Part shown: positions 8,480-15,973 of the stretch, piece after piece
Position numbering within the stretch: the first letter of the stretch is position 1
Layout of the letters: each line of letters begins with the position of its first letter
From: Cytobacillus firmus NBRC 15306
Lineage (GTDB): Bacteria > Bacillota > Bacilli > Bacillales > Cytobacillaceae
Direction: 5' to 3'
NCBI RefSeq assembly: GCF_001591465.1
Contig: NZ_BCUY01000021.1
Location: 1-54,164, forward strand
DNA: 54,164 nucleotides
The notes under the pieces: generated by a model
What the model saw: only the letters and a program-made list of their open reading frames with translations
The model's database searches: none
Told to the model about the DNA's origin: nothing
Position numbers and translations under genes: made by a program

Positions 8480-8707
8480 CGTTCCGTGCTATATTCACTC
8501 TCCCATATGGGATTCACCATACCGCCAAATGTTGACACCTATTGGGTTGGTGAGGCTGGCCCCGGACCGTCCTTCATTGAAGCAAATGGCTATGAGAATG
8601 ACTTTACAAGACAGCATGCCAAAATAAATGCATATAATTTAATCCATTTTGCCAGAATGTTAAAAAATCATCCGATACCTGCAGAAGGTAATATTATCAA
8701 AGGCTAG
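8480..8707 (+). pseudogene. C-terminal remnant of a flavodoxin/NAD(P)H-dependent oxidoreductase-like gene
   Basis: From 8486 to the TAG at 8705-8707 the frame encodes about 73 residues, including NVDTYWVGEAGPGPSFIEA and AYNLIHFARMLKNHPIPAEGN. This reads as the tail of a flavodoxin-family (NADPH-dependent FMN reductase-like) protein. The flavin-binding N-terminal part is missing, and no ribosome binding site precedes the GTG at 8486. I therefore call it a decayed fragment. The rest of the 8344-8763 gap holds only this fragment and the terminator. Confidence 0.6.
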
Positions 8708-8725
8708 TTACATTAATATGCAGTA

Positions 8726-8760
8726 AAAAACCAGCATTGTCCCTTAATGCTGGTTTTTAC
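8726..8760. terminator. Bidirectional terminator
   Basis: AAAACCAGCATT / AATGCTGGTTTT has a 7-nt loop and T or A runs on both sides. It serves the minus-strand STAS gene. Confidence 0.85.
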
Positions 8761-8763
8761 TCT

Positions 8764-9795
8764 TTATTTTTTAGGAGAAATATCCAATCCCAATTGATCT
8801 AGTGCGTGGGTGATTCCCTTCTGCAGAATAGAAAAACATGGAATTTGTGTTTCTTTATTACCGCTTTCTATTATTTGGAGACTAAGATCAGGTGAAATCC
8901 CGACAAATATGCAGTTGCTGCCTAATAAGGAAGCGGCTCTGACAAATTTCTTCAGGAAATCCAGAGTATATTGATTTACACCTTTTAATGCGGTTAAGTC
9001 CAGTATTAAATATTCAGCTTTATATCGGGGAAGATTCATTAATGTTCTGTTCAGCAATTCCTCTGCCCGCAGTTCTTCATATCTTCCAACCAAAGGGATG
9101 ACCAAAATGGAGTCGATTACGGGTATAATAGGAGAAGAAATCTCTTTAATGATTTCAGATAATACTCTGGTCTGCTCGGCTATTTCCTTTTCCAGCTCTT
9201 TCTGGGCGCTTTGTGTCCGCTCTTTTATCATTGCGTTAATATTCTGGGAAGGTGTAATTTCGGATTCAAAAAATTCGTATTCGGAATACTGATCCCCCTG
9301 GACCTGACTTTGCCTTACTTTATACCATATATTTGTTTCAAACAGGCCGCTGAGCACACCTGCCCAATGTCCAGGCAAAAAACTGCCTTCTGTTTTTTTC
9401 TTTTGAGCAATATTAATCTTATATTCCCAGCCGCTGTTAACACGTACAATGGCTTTCTTTTCTTCAAGACAGAAGGAAACAATGTCTGTTTTTCCCCATC
9501 CGGCAGTTAGATAAATATTGGGCAGATGATTGATGATGTCTTCTTTTTCTTTATTCGATTCCAAATAAAATTTGCTGACAATTTTCCCGGTACGGTACCC
9601 GGCTGTTTCCAGGACAAGCTTGGCCGACTTTTCACCAGAAATTTCTTCAATGGAGTCCAGCAGTGTTTTGAAAGCTGTGTTTACCCAAAATACCACCACA
9701 TCGTCATTCTCAAATCTAAACGTTGCATCAGCCAGATCCCAATCAAACAGAGATCCATTCACATTTATTTCATACTTGGAAGAGTTAGTCTCCAT
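8764..9795 (-). CDS. STAS-domain sensor protein with V4R-like N-terminal domain (RsbR-like)
   Basis: 343 residues. Residues 15-180 form a sensory domain reminiscent of V4R/XylR-N folds (LVLETAGYRTGKIVSKFY, then LTAGWGKTDIVSF and LPGHWAGVLSGLF). A helical linker spans about 185-215, and a STAS domain about 218-335 (SPIIPVIDSILVIPLVG, LILDLTAL, IFVGISPDLSLQI). This order resembles stressosome RsbR paralogues, which pass signals to SigmaB or other kinase-phosphatase modules. Where RsbR proteins have DLT-x5-DT with a phosphorylated Thr, this one reads DLTALKGVNQ (266-275), so the Thr is Gln. It is a single gene with a GGGAGGAC ribosome site. No RsbS or RsbT neighbour is present. Confidence 0.78.
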   Translation of the reverse strand: METNSSKYEINVNGSLFDWDLADATFRFENDDVVVFWVNTAFKTLLDSIEEISGEKSAKLVLETAGYRTGKIVSKFYLESNKEKEDIINHLPNIYLTAGWGKTDIVSFCLEEKKAIVRVNSGWEYKINIAQKKKTEGSFLPGHWAGVLSGLFETNIWYKVRQSQVQGDQYSEYEFFESEITPSQNINAMIKERTQSAQKELEKEIAEQTRVLSEIIKEISSPIIPVIDSILVIPLVGRYEELRAEELLNRTLMNLPRYKAEYLILDLTALKGVNQYTLDFLKKFVRAASLLGSNCIFVGISPDLSLQIIESGNKETQIPCFSILQKGITHALDQLGLDISPKK

Positions 9796-10043
9796 CGAAT
9801 GTCCTCCCTCTCTTTTGTTGTCAATTCATCTATTTAAAGAACATTATTATTCTAACCTCAAGGTTATTTCGGAGTCGAAAATGATTATGCTGCTGGTAAA
9901 ACCTAATTAGAAATGAAAAATATCCATATAATATAACTGCTGAGAATTGCCGGAAATAGTCAAAACCTAACTAATTTTTCGCATGCAGAGTTTTTATTCA
10001 CCCCAAAAAAAAGAATAGGCATGCAAGTCCTCCCCGCTTATAC

Positions 10044-10469
10044 CTACCCTTCTTTATCCCACTTAATCGTAAATGCAGTGCCTTTTGTCGAACTTTCTTT
10101 TAAAAATAAATTTGCGTTCAGAGCATCAGCCAGCAGTTTGCTGAATGGAAGCCCCAAGCCGAGCCCTTTTACTGAATCTGTACTTGTATCAGTTAGATTT
10201 TCTTTAGATGCCCGCTTCTTCATGCTTCCATCTTTTCCATGCCCATGACTGCCTCTCATTCCCTTTTTGCCAAATCCTTTGATGCCCATAAACGTTTCTC
10301 CAAGAACGTCCTGTAATTTAGCACTGTCCTTCTTTTCTATTTCCTTGATAAGGTCTGCTGTTGATTTATTATTGGCGGGAATACCCAAGTCCTTAGCGAG
10401 ATCTGCCACTTTTTTCTTCCTAACCTCTTGGGCGATTTGCTGAATGATCCTGATCATTTTAAAGGCCAA
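10044..10469 (-). CDS. Small protein ending in a histidine-kinase ATPase-like fragment
   Basis: 141 residues from a TTG at 10469 that follows GAGG; ATG 10457 is an alternative. Residues 5-60 are helical and charged (IRIIQQIAQEVRKKKVADLA), and 62-90 are rich in Gly, Lys and His. Residues 100-137 (GLGLGLPFS at 102-110, then TKGTAFTI) match the G2 box and last strand of HATPase_c domains. The N and G1 boxes needed to bind ATP are absent, as is a phosphorylated-His region. It could be a decayed kinase fused to another small gene, or a real small regulator. The frame is open with plausible codon use. I do not recognise the family. Confidence 0.5.
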   Translation of the reverse strand: MAFKMIRIIQQIAQEVRKKKVADLAKDLGIPANNKSTADLIKEIEKKDSAKLQDVLGETFMGIKGFGKKGMRGSHGHGKDGSMKKRASKENLTDTSTDSVKGLGLGLPFSKLLADALNANLFLKESSTKGTAFTIKWDKEG

Positions 10470-10537
10470 GCATTCTTAACCTCGACTTTACTATATCGGT
10501 GCTATATGTCAGGAAGATGTCAAAAAAACTCAATAAT

Positions 10538-10577
10538 AAAAAAACCGCCAATTCCGCAATAAGCGGACAGACGGTTT
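10538..10577 (-). terminator. Terminator of the MATE gene
   Basis: Minus strand AAAACCGTCTGTCCGC pairs with GCGGAATTGGCGGTTTT, with small internal mismatches, followed by T residues. Confidence 0.75.
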
Positions 10578-11948
10578 TTAGCCTGCTACCCTGATTTCTT
10601 CATTGGTAAATTTTCTCTTCTGGATAAAGATGAGCCTCATCGAAAGACAAACACCTGCAGCAAGAAGCCCAAACGTAAGGCCAAGCCAGTAACCAGTTGC
10701 TCCCAGGTCTGTATAGTGTGCAAGAATATAACCAGCAGGCAGACAGATCAGCCAATAAGAAACCAGTGTGATAACAAAAGATATATTCACATCTTTATAT
10801 CCTCTTAAAGCCGCTTGTGCAGTAGCCTGGATGGCATCGGAAATCTGGAAAAACAGCGCATAAATCAGGAAATGGGCAGTCAGGGCAATTACCGCTTGAT
10901 CAGTAGAGTAAAAGCTTGCAACCTCATAGCGGAAAAATACAACCAGGAGGCCTGTGAACAGCGCAATTAAAATAGACAGATAGATGCCCAGCCAGCTGTA
11001 TGATTTTGCATCCTTATACCTGCCTGCGCCCACTTCAAATCCGACTAACACGGTCTGCGCCATGGAAATGCTGATTGGGATCATATACAGGAAGGAAACA
11101 ATGTTTAATGCAGACTGATAGGCAGCAATAGTTGTTACATTAAACTTACTGATTAAGATGGTCACCGCGGCAAACATACTCGTTTCAAAAAAGATGGATA
11201 GTCCCATGGGTACGCCTATCTTTAAGATTTCTTTGCATTTATCCCATGAAAATCCCTTAAGACCGCTGAAAATGGCATAGCTTGAAAAAGGATCCTTCGT
11301 TTTGATTATAAGTGCAGTCATGACAAGGATGAACCAATAAGTAAAAGAAGTTGCATACCCTCCTCCTGCACCTCCCAATTCAGGAAATCCCAAATAGCCA
11401 AAAATAAGTACATAATTCAGGAAGAAATTGATGGGAAGCGAACAAAATAAAATCACCATCACAACTCTTGTTTTGCCGAGTGCATATATGAAAGATCTTA
11501 AAACATTAAATATGAACAAAGGGATGATTCCAAAGCTGAGGCCTACAAGATAGCCACGGGCTGTTGCTTCCACATCATCAGGCAGATTCATGCTATTAAG
11601 CAGAGGTTCAAGCAAAACTGAACCCAATAGAATGACTGCCAAGGCAATGATAAAACCCAATAAGATTCCATTCTTTACAATAGATGAAACTTCTTTGTTC
11701 TTTTTTTCTCCAATCGCTTGAGCCGCAATTGGGGATACAGCCATTAATATTCCGCTAAGCCCGGTAAAAACAGGATTCCAAATGGAGGAGCCAATCGCTA
11801 CGCCAGCAAGATCGGAAGCATTATATCTCCCTGACATAATTGTATTAAAAAAGACCATCGCAAACATGCCAAACTGCGTGATTAATATAGGAATTAACAT
11901 GATTGTGATTTGCCTGATCTTCTCCTGTAGAGTAAACGTCTGATACAT
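10578..11948 (-). CDS. MATE family efflux transporter
   Basis: 456 residues from the ATG at 11948 (MYQTFTLQEK), which sits 8 bases after AAGGAG; a longer ORF to 11981 lacks a site. The protein has about twelve membrane helices in two related halves. It carries MATE features such as PILITQFGMFAMVFFNTIMSG in the first helix and SPIAAQAIGEKK after helix 2. The later GYKDVNISFVITLVSYWLI matches the second half. MATE proteins expel cationic drugs or metabolites by Na+ or H+ antiport. The gene is monocistronic with its own terminator. Confidence 0.92.
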   Translation of the reverse strand: MYQTFTLQEKIRQITIMLIPILITQFGMFAMVFFNTIMSGRYNASDLAGVAIGSSIWNPVFTGLSGILMAVSPIAAQAIGEKKNKEVSSIVKNGILLGFIIALAVILLGSVLLEPLLNSMNLPDDVEATARGYLVGLSFGIIPLFIFNVLRSFIYALGKTRVVMVILFCSLPINFFLNYVLIFGYLGFPELGGAGGGYATSFTYWFILVMTALIIKTKDPFSSYAIFSGLKGFSWDKCKEILKIGVPMGLSIFFETSMFAAVTILISKFNVTTIAAYQSALNIVSFLYMIPISISMAQTVLVGFEVGAGRYKDAKSYSWLGIYLSILIALFTGLLVVFFRYEVASFYSTDQAVIALTAHFLIYALFFQISDAIQATAQAALRGYKDVNISFVITLVSYWLICLPAGYILAHYTDLGATGYWLGLTFGLLAAGVCLSMRLIFIQKRKFTNEEIRVAG

Positions 11949-12030
11949 CCTTGAAACTCCTTCACATAACAGTAAACACAAATATAATTATATTATATCT
12001 TTTATAAGAAAGACCTCATTTTCGTTCAAA

Positions 12031-12062
12031 AGAAAAAAGAGCTGGGGAAGCTCCTTTTTCAG
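12031..12062 (-). terminator. Terminator after the ArsR/SRPBCC pair
   Basis: Minus strand GGAGCTT-CCCC-AGCTC is followed by TTTTTTCTTTT. Confidence 0.75.
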
Positions 12063-12066
12063 AAAA

Positions 12067-12389
12067 TCATTCATCTTCTTCAACTAGATATTTAAGTTTT
12101 TGCAGCTTATTGTTCCAGAATTGCTCATAAAGGACAGCCATTGCTTCAATTCAGTCAGCGGCTGAGGCTGGAGATAGTAAATTCTTTCTCTCCCCGCCTT
12201 TTCCCCTTTTACTAATTGGGCTTCTGAGAGAATATGAAGATGTTTTGATATGGCGGTACGGCTTATGGGGAAATGCGCGCTAATCTCTGAGATCGGGCGT
12301 TCTTTTTCAGCCAGCAGCCTTAAAACCTCTCTTCTCGTAGGGTCGGCGATTGCCTGAAACACATCATGTTTCCTGGCAGAAGCACCCAT
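12067..12389 (-). pseudogene. ArsR family transcriptional regulator with a frameshift in the C-terminus
   Basis: The uninterrupted frame (12389 to 12084, 101 residues) gives a normal winged helix: FQAIADPTRREVLRLLAE, then ISEISAHFPISRTAISKHLH as the recognition helix. After KQWLSF it continues as MSNSGTISCKNLNI and stops. In the next frame the same DNA reads YEQFWNNKLQKLKYLVEEDE before a TGA at 12067-12069, which is the usual C-terminus of this family next to SRPBCC partners. One base is therefore missing at about 12137-12140. The DNA-binding part is complete, so the truncated product might still bind DNA. The ATG overlaps the stop of the upstream SRPBCC fragment (TAATG). Confidence 0.75.
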
Positions 12390-12606
12390 TATTCCTCAAC
12401 AGCCTTGCCAAGCTTCGCGAGAATACCAGTCCATCCCTGAGACATTCTTTCACGGATTACTGCACTCTCCTGTCCAGCTTTCTCAACCAATTCATCAGGC
12501 TGTTTCCATCCGCCATGTATAAGAGTGAATTCAGTTTTGCCTTCCAAATCTTTTAAAATGAAAGATACAAACCAACCATCCGTATCCCATTCATAAGAAT
12601 CATGTC
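12389..12606 (-). pseudogene. C-terminal remnant of an SRPBCC (AHSA1-like) domain protein
   Basis: The minus strand encodes HDSYEWDTDGWFVSFILKDL and later LIHGGWKQPDELVEKAG, ending GWTGILAKLGKAVEE. This is the C-terminal half of an AHSA1-like START-fold protein. A TGA precedes the first His in the same frame, and there is no start codon or ribosome site, so the N-terminal half is lost. Its stop overlaps the ArsR start, so the pair was once a translationally coupled regulator/SRPBCC unit and both members have decayed. Confidence 0.7.
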
Positions 12607-12690
12607 AACTGCCGCAAAAATAGAGCCTAACTATGCAGGTTAATCCATATAATCTACAGAATACTTATTATATCTAAAGGAGGGATTTTA

Positions 12691-13485
12691 ATGCAGGCCA
12701 TACATGCACAAAAGCTATCTGATCTGGAAACTGCTATTCATACATATGTGCGTCCCGACACCTTTCCGCTTGCCATTAGAGTTATGAAAAAGGAGGAGGC
12801 ATTGCCTGACAGGGTCAAACGTCCGGCAAAAGACTTCGGCAAAACATTCAGTATCTGCCAGGGGGTAACGATGTCAAGAAGATATGGCTGGTCCATTGCC
12901 ATGGGCAAAGAAGACTTATCATGTCCAATTGCCAAAATCGCTTTTGGATTTGAAGAGGAACTGGACTATTACTCAAAAGGAAGCTTAACAGATGGCATGT
13001 ATACAAAAACCTGTGATCTTGGTGCCTTAACCGAAGCGGCAGTTCCTAAATTTTCAAAAGAGGAAGCAGGAACTATTTTAATGGCTCCTCTGGGGAGAGC
13101 AGCATTTGCACCGGATGTTATCACAGTTTATGGAAATTCAGCCCAAGTCATGAGAATGGTGGCTGGCGCACTCTATCATACGGGCGGCGAAATTACTTCC
13201 ACATTTACAGCCCGGGCAGATTGCGCCGATATTGTTATTAAGACAATAAAAACCGGTAAGCCACAGGTAATCCTGCCATGCTATGGGGACCGGGTTTTCG
13301 GTCAGACGCATGATCACGAAATGGCTTTCACCATTCCTTTTTCCATGGCGGATGAATTTGCAGATGGATTAAAGCAGACCCACAAAGGCGGTGTACGCTA
13401 CCCGGTCCCATCTTACCTTCAATATGAGGCAAAATATCCGGACACTTATGAAAAGCTGAACGAGATGTTCGACAGCATGCCTTGA
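12691..13485 (+). CDS. DUF169 family protein
   Basis: 264 residues from an ATG six bases after AAAGGAGGG (12676-12684). The sequence matches the DUF169 family: FPLAIRVMKKEEALPD early, SICQGVTMSRRYGWSIAM at 54-71, APLGRAAFAPDVITVYGN in the middle and CYGDRVFGQTHDHEMAF near 200. The function of the family is unknown to me. Conserved cysteines (SICQG, LSCPIAK, KTCDLG, ARADCAD, LPCYGD) hint at a metal or redox cofactor, which is inference. It stands alone, followed by a strong terminator. Confidence 0.85.
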   Translation: MQAIHAQKLSDLETAIHTYVRPDTFPLAIRVMKKEEALPDRVKRPAKDFGKTFSICQGVTMSRRYGWSIAMGKEDLSCPIAKIAFGFEEELDYYSKGSLTDGMYTKTCDLGALTEAAVPKFSKEEAGTILMAPLGRAAFAPDVITVYGNSAQVMRMVAGALYHTGGEITSTFTARADCADIVIKTIKTGKPQVILPCYGDRVFGQTHDHEMAFTIPFSMADEFADGLKQTHKGGVRYPVPSYLQYEAKYPDTYEKLNEMFDSMP

Positions 13486-13487
13486 TT

Positions 13488-13527
13488 GAAAGCCGGCGCC
13501 TCCGATAGAGGTGCCGGCTTGTTTCAT
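13488..13527 (+). terminator. Terminator of the DUF169 gene
   Basis: AGCCGGCGCCTC / GAGGTGCCGGCT with a 5-nt loop is followed by TGTTTCATTTT. Confidence 0.85.
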
Positions 13528-13738
13528 TTTGGGAAAAGAGCGGAATAGAAAAGACAGCTATTAAGAAATGAGTGAAATAATTGAGCAGCTTATTCCCATC
13601 CCTCTATGATATAGCCATGCAGCCTCTTGAGAAAAGAAACTTCCAGAAAATCAGTGATTTAATTGAGGATGTTTGCCTGGGATTTTGGGCTGTCGCTGAT
13701 TGACTCCGATTTAGGAAGTAAAATCCATTTCAAATCCA

Positions 13739-13770
13739 CAAAAAAAGAAGGCCGATTCAATCAGCCTCCC
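13739..13770 (-). terminator. Terminator of the liv/ligase operon
   Basis: Minus strand AGGCTGAT-TGA-ATCGGCCT is followed by TCTTTTTTT. It lies 4 bp past the stop of the last operon gene. Confidence 0.8.
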
Positions 13771-13774
13771 TTGA

Positions 13775-14956
13775 CTACACCCTCTTTAATTCGTAATTCC
13801 GCTTATCCAACAGCTTCTTATCATCCTTTTTAATAGAGCCTGACGCTGTTAATTCAAGAATCGGCTTAACCCTGATCACATTCTGGATTTTTGAAGCAAG
13901 CTCAGGGTTTAATTCTTCTTCTGATTCTATAAAAATCTTCAACTGGTCCTGCCCCTGCTCATTTGTTACCATAGCCTGGAATACCTGATGCCCTGCTTCA
14001 TTCAATACCTGCGCCAGCTGTTTTTCTCTTACAAACATTCCTTTAACCTTTACCCCATCACTGACACGAGCCAGCACTCCTGCAATCCTTTTCCCCTCAT
14101 ACCCTTTAACCCAGCGGGAAAGGTCGCCTGTGCCAAAGCGGATAAGCGGGTAGCTTTTATCAAATAAAGTGACAACCACTTCTCCTTCTCCATCTGTAAC
14201 TTCCGATCCAGTCTGCGGGTCACAGATTTGAACAATGGCAGAATCTGTGATTCTCAGTCCAGGCCCTGATTTGTCCTCATAAGCAAGACATCCGCAATCT
14301 GCAGTCCCATATCCTTCATATACGGAAATCCCATTGTCTTCACACTTTTTCCGCATTTGGTCCGTCAGCATTTCAGCAGTAAAGAAAGCTTTATTGATGA
14401 CAACGTCTTTTCCCACCTTCCATCCCTTTTCTTCAAGGGAATCAAGCAATAGGTTAAAGAAGCTCGGGGTTCCCACGTACCCGTTTACCTTGACATCCTT
14501 CATAATCTGAATCTGCAGCTCCCGATTCCCGGTTCCGGCAGGGATGACAGTTGCTCCTAATTCACGAAGTGCGGAGTCAAACATAAAGCCTGCCGGTGAG
14601 AGATGATAGGAAAATGTATTTTGTACGATATCCCCTTCACCAAAGCCTGCCTTTTTGAGAGCTTCTGAGAATCGCCAGAAATCTTTGCCTGTCGCTTGCG
14701 GATCGTAAATCGGGCCTGGCGACATAAAAATTCGTTCCATCTCATTAGGCTTTACAGCTGCAAAGCCTCCAAAAGGCTGATCTGCAGATTGCAATTCCGG
14801 CAATCGATCTTTTTTAAGCACTGGGATTTTCTCCAGGTCTTTTAAAGTTTGTATGTCACCTGGAGAAATACCGGCATCCTCAAGGCGATTTTTAAATCCG
14901 CTGGCATTTTTATATGCATGGTAAATTACTTCCTTCAGCTTTTCCACTATAGCCAC
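13775..14956 (-). CDS. Phenylacetate-CoA ligase (PaaK)-like protein with a degenerate P-loop
   Basis: 393 residues, somewhat shorter than PaaK (about 430). Family features are the start KLKEVIYHAYKNASGFKNRL, YGTADCG at 216-222 (adenylate motif), RFGTGDLSRW and the C-terminal VRVKPILELTASGSIKK with the usual catalytic Lys. The P-loop, normally SSGTTGKPT, reads SPGPIYDPQ at 79-87. That questions ordinary ATP handling, or marks a subfamily. The gene is last in the liv operon, and its start overlaps the livF stop by 10 bp. By context it should activate, or help sense, the carboxylic acid brought in by the transporter. Confidence 0.8.
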   Translation of the reverse strand: MAIVEKLKEVIYHAYKNASGFKNRLEDAGISPGDIQTLKDLEKIPVLKKDRLPELQSADQPFGGFAAVKPNEMERIFMSPGPIYDPQATGKDFWRFSEALKKAGFGEGDIVQNTFSYHLSPAGFMFDSALRELGATVIPAGTGNRELQIQIMKDVKVNGYVGTPSFFNLLLDSLEEKGWKVGKDVVINKAFFTAEMLTDQMRKKCEDNGISVYEGYGTADCGCLAYEDKSGPGLRITDSAIVQICDPQTGSEVTDGEGEVVVTLFDKSYPLIRFGTGDLSRWVKGYEGKRIAGVLARVSDGVKVKGMFVREKQLAQVLNEAGHQVFQAMVTNEQGQDQLKIFIESEEELNPELASKIQNVIRVKPILELTASGSIKKDDKKLLDKRNYELKRV

Positions 14957-15735
14957 CTCTTTCTTCTTTTATAAGATTTAATATCTTTATAGCTTTTCCG
15001 GCCCTTATCTCCCATTCCAAGATAAAATTCACGCACATCCTGATTGGAAAGAAGCCGGTCCACCGTTCCATCCATCACAATTCGGCCGTTTTCCATGATG
15101 TATCCATAATCGGCAATCGATAAGGCTACATTGGCATTTTGCTCTACTACCAGTATAGTGGTTCCCTCTTCTTCATTGATTTTTTTAATAATCCCGAAGA
15201 TTTCTTTGACTAAAAGAGGAGCCAGTCCTAATGAAGGTTCATCGAGAAGCAGCACCTTTGGCTTTGCCATGATTCCTCTTCCAATGGCAAGCATCTGCTG
15301 TTCTCCGCCTGACAGATATCCGGCCTGCCTGTGCTTCAGCATTTCAAGCTTTGGAAAGTAATGATAGACTTTTTGGATATCACTTTTAATATTCTTCCTG
15401 TCTTTCCTGGTATGTGCACCTGCGATTAGGTTATCTTCTACGGAAAGGTGCTTGAACACGCGTCTTCCTTCCATGCACTGAAAAATGCCTTTCTTTACGA
15501 TGGTTTCAGCATCGTTTACATCAATGCGCTCGCCATAAAGCTCAATAAATCCATCCGTCACTTCACCGTTTTCGCTTTTCAACAGGCCGGAAATCGCCTT
15601 AAGAGTGGTTGTTTTCCCGGCGCCATTGCTGCCGAGCAAAGCAACAATTTTTCCTTTTGGCACCACCATCGACATCCCTTTTAATACAAGGATGACCTTA
15701 TCGTACATCACTTCGACATTGTTTATTGTCAGCAT
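14947..15735 (-). CDS. livF: Branched-chain amino acid-type ABC transporter ATP-binding protein LivF
   Basis: 262 residues with Walker A GSNGAGKT at 35-42, signature LSGGEQQ and Walker B LLLDEPSLGL. LivF is the second ATPase of Liv-type (HAAT) importers and sits on the cytoplasmic face with LivG. The last 20 residues (KSYKDIKSYKRRKRWL) form a basic tail beyond the usual end, overlapping the next gene. The ATG at 15735 follows GGGAGGACAG. The nearest upstream gene is the binding protein, but 238 bp with a terminator-like hairpin and tandem repeats separate them, so livF expression may depend on read-through or its own promoter. Confidence 0.92.
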   Translation of the reverse strand: MLTINNVEVMYDKVILVLKGMSMVVPKGKIVALLGSNGAGKTTTLKAISGLLKSENGEVTDGFIELYGERIDVNDAETIVKKGIFQCMEGRRVFKHLSVEDNLIAGAHTRKDRKNIKSDIQKVYHYFPKLEMLKHRQAGYLSGGEQQMLAIGRGIMAKPKVLLLDEPSLGLAPLLVKEIFGIIKKINEEEGTTILVVEQNANVALSIADYGYIMENGRIVMDGTVDRLLSNQDVREFYLGMGDKGRKSYKDIKSYKRRKRWL

Positions 15736-15815
15736 GCATCTGTCCTCCCGGCTATTTCTCTATTTTTCGTTCCCAGGTCAAGTTCTGAATTATTTGTTAT
15801 TTGCTGGTTTTCTTC

Positions 15816-15918
15816 GTTTATTTGCATAATCAAAGATTTGTTTGCTGATTCCGAAGGTTTGTTTGCAAAGTTTCAAGTTTGTTTGCCAAATTTCCGAGTT
15901 TATTTGCAAAGTTCACAA
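15816..15918. repeat. Five tandem 20-21 bp degenerate repeats
   Basis: Units begin at 15816, 15836, 15857, 15877 and 15898. Each opens with (G/A)TTT(A/G)TTTGC, followed by a variable A-rich half such as AAAGTTTCAA or CAAATTTCCGA. They lie in the intergenic region between the binding-protein gene and livF, inside the operon. Confidence 0.8.
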
Positions 15919-15929
15919 GGTCCAGACCT

Positions 15930-15967
15930 TAAAAGTAAACAGGAGGCGGGTATAAAACCTCGCCCCC
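15930..15967 (-). terminator. Probable internal terminator or processing hairpin after the binding-protein gene
   Basis: Minus strand GGGGGCG-A-GG pairs with CC-CGCCTCC around TTTTATA, followed by TGTTTACTTTT. It may lower livF transcription relative to the binding protein. Confidence 0.6.
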
Positions 15968-15973
15968 ATCATG

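Noticed and set aside
10000..10043. Possible terminator after the orphan ATPase-fragment gene
   Set aside because: Only GCATGC/GCATGC repeats far apart; no stable stem with a T run.
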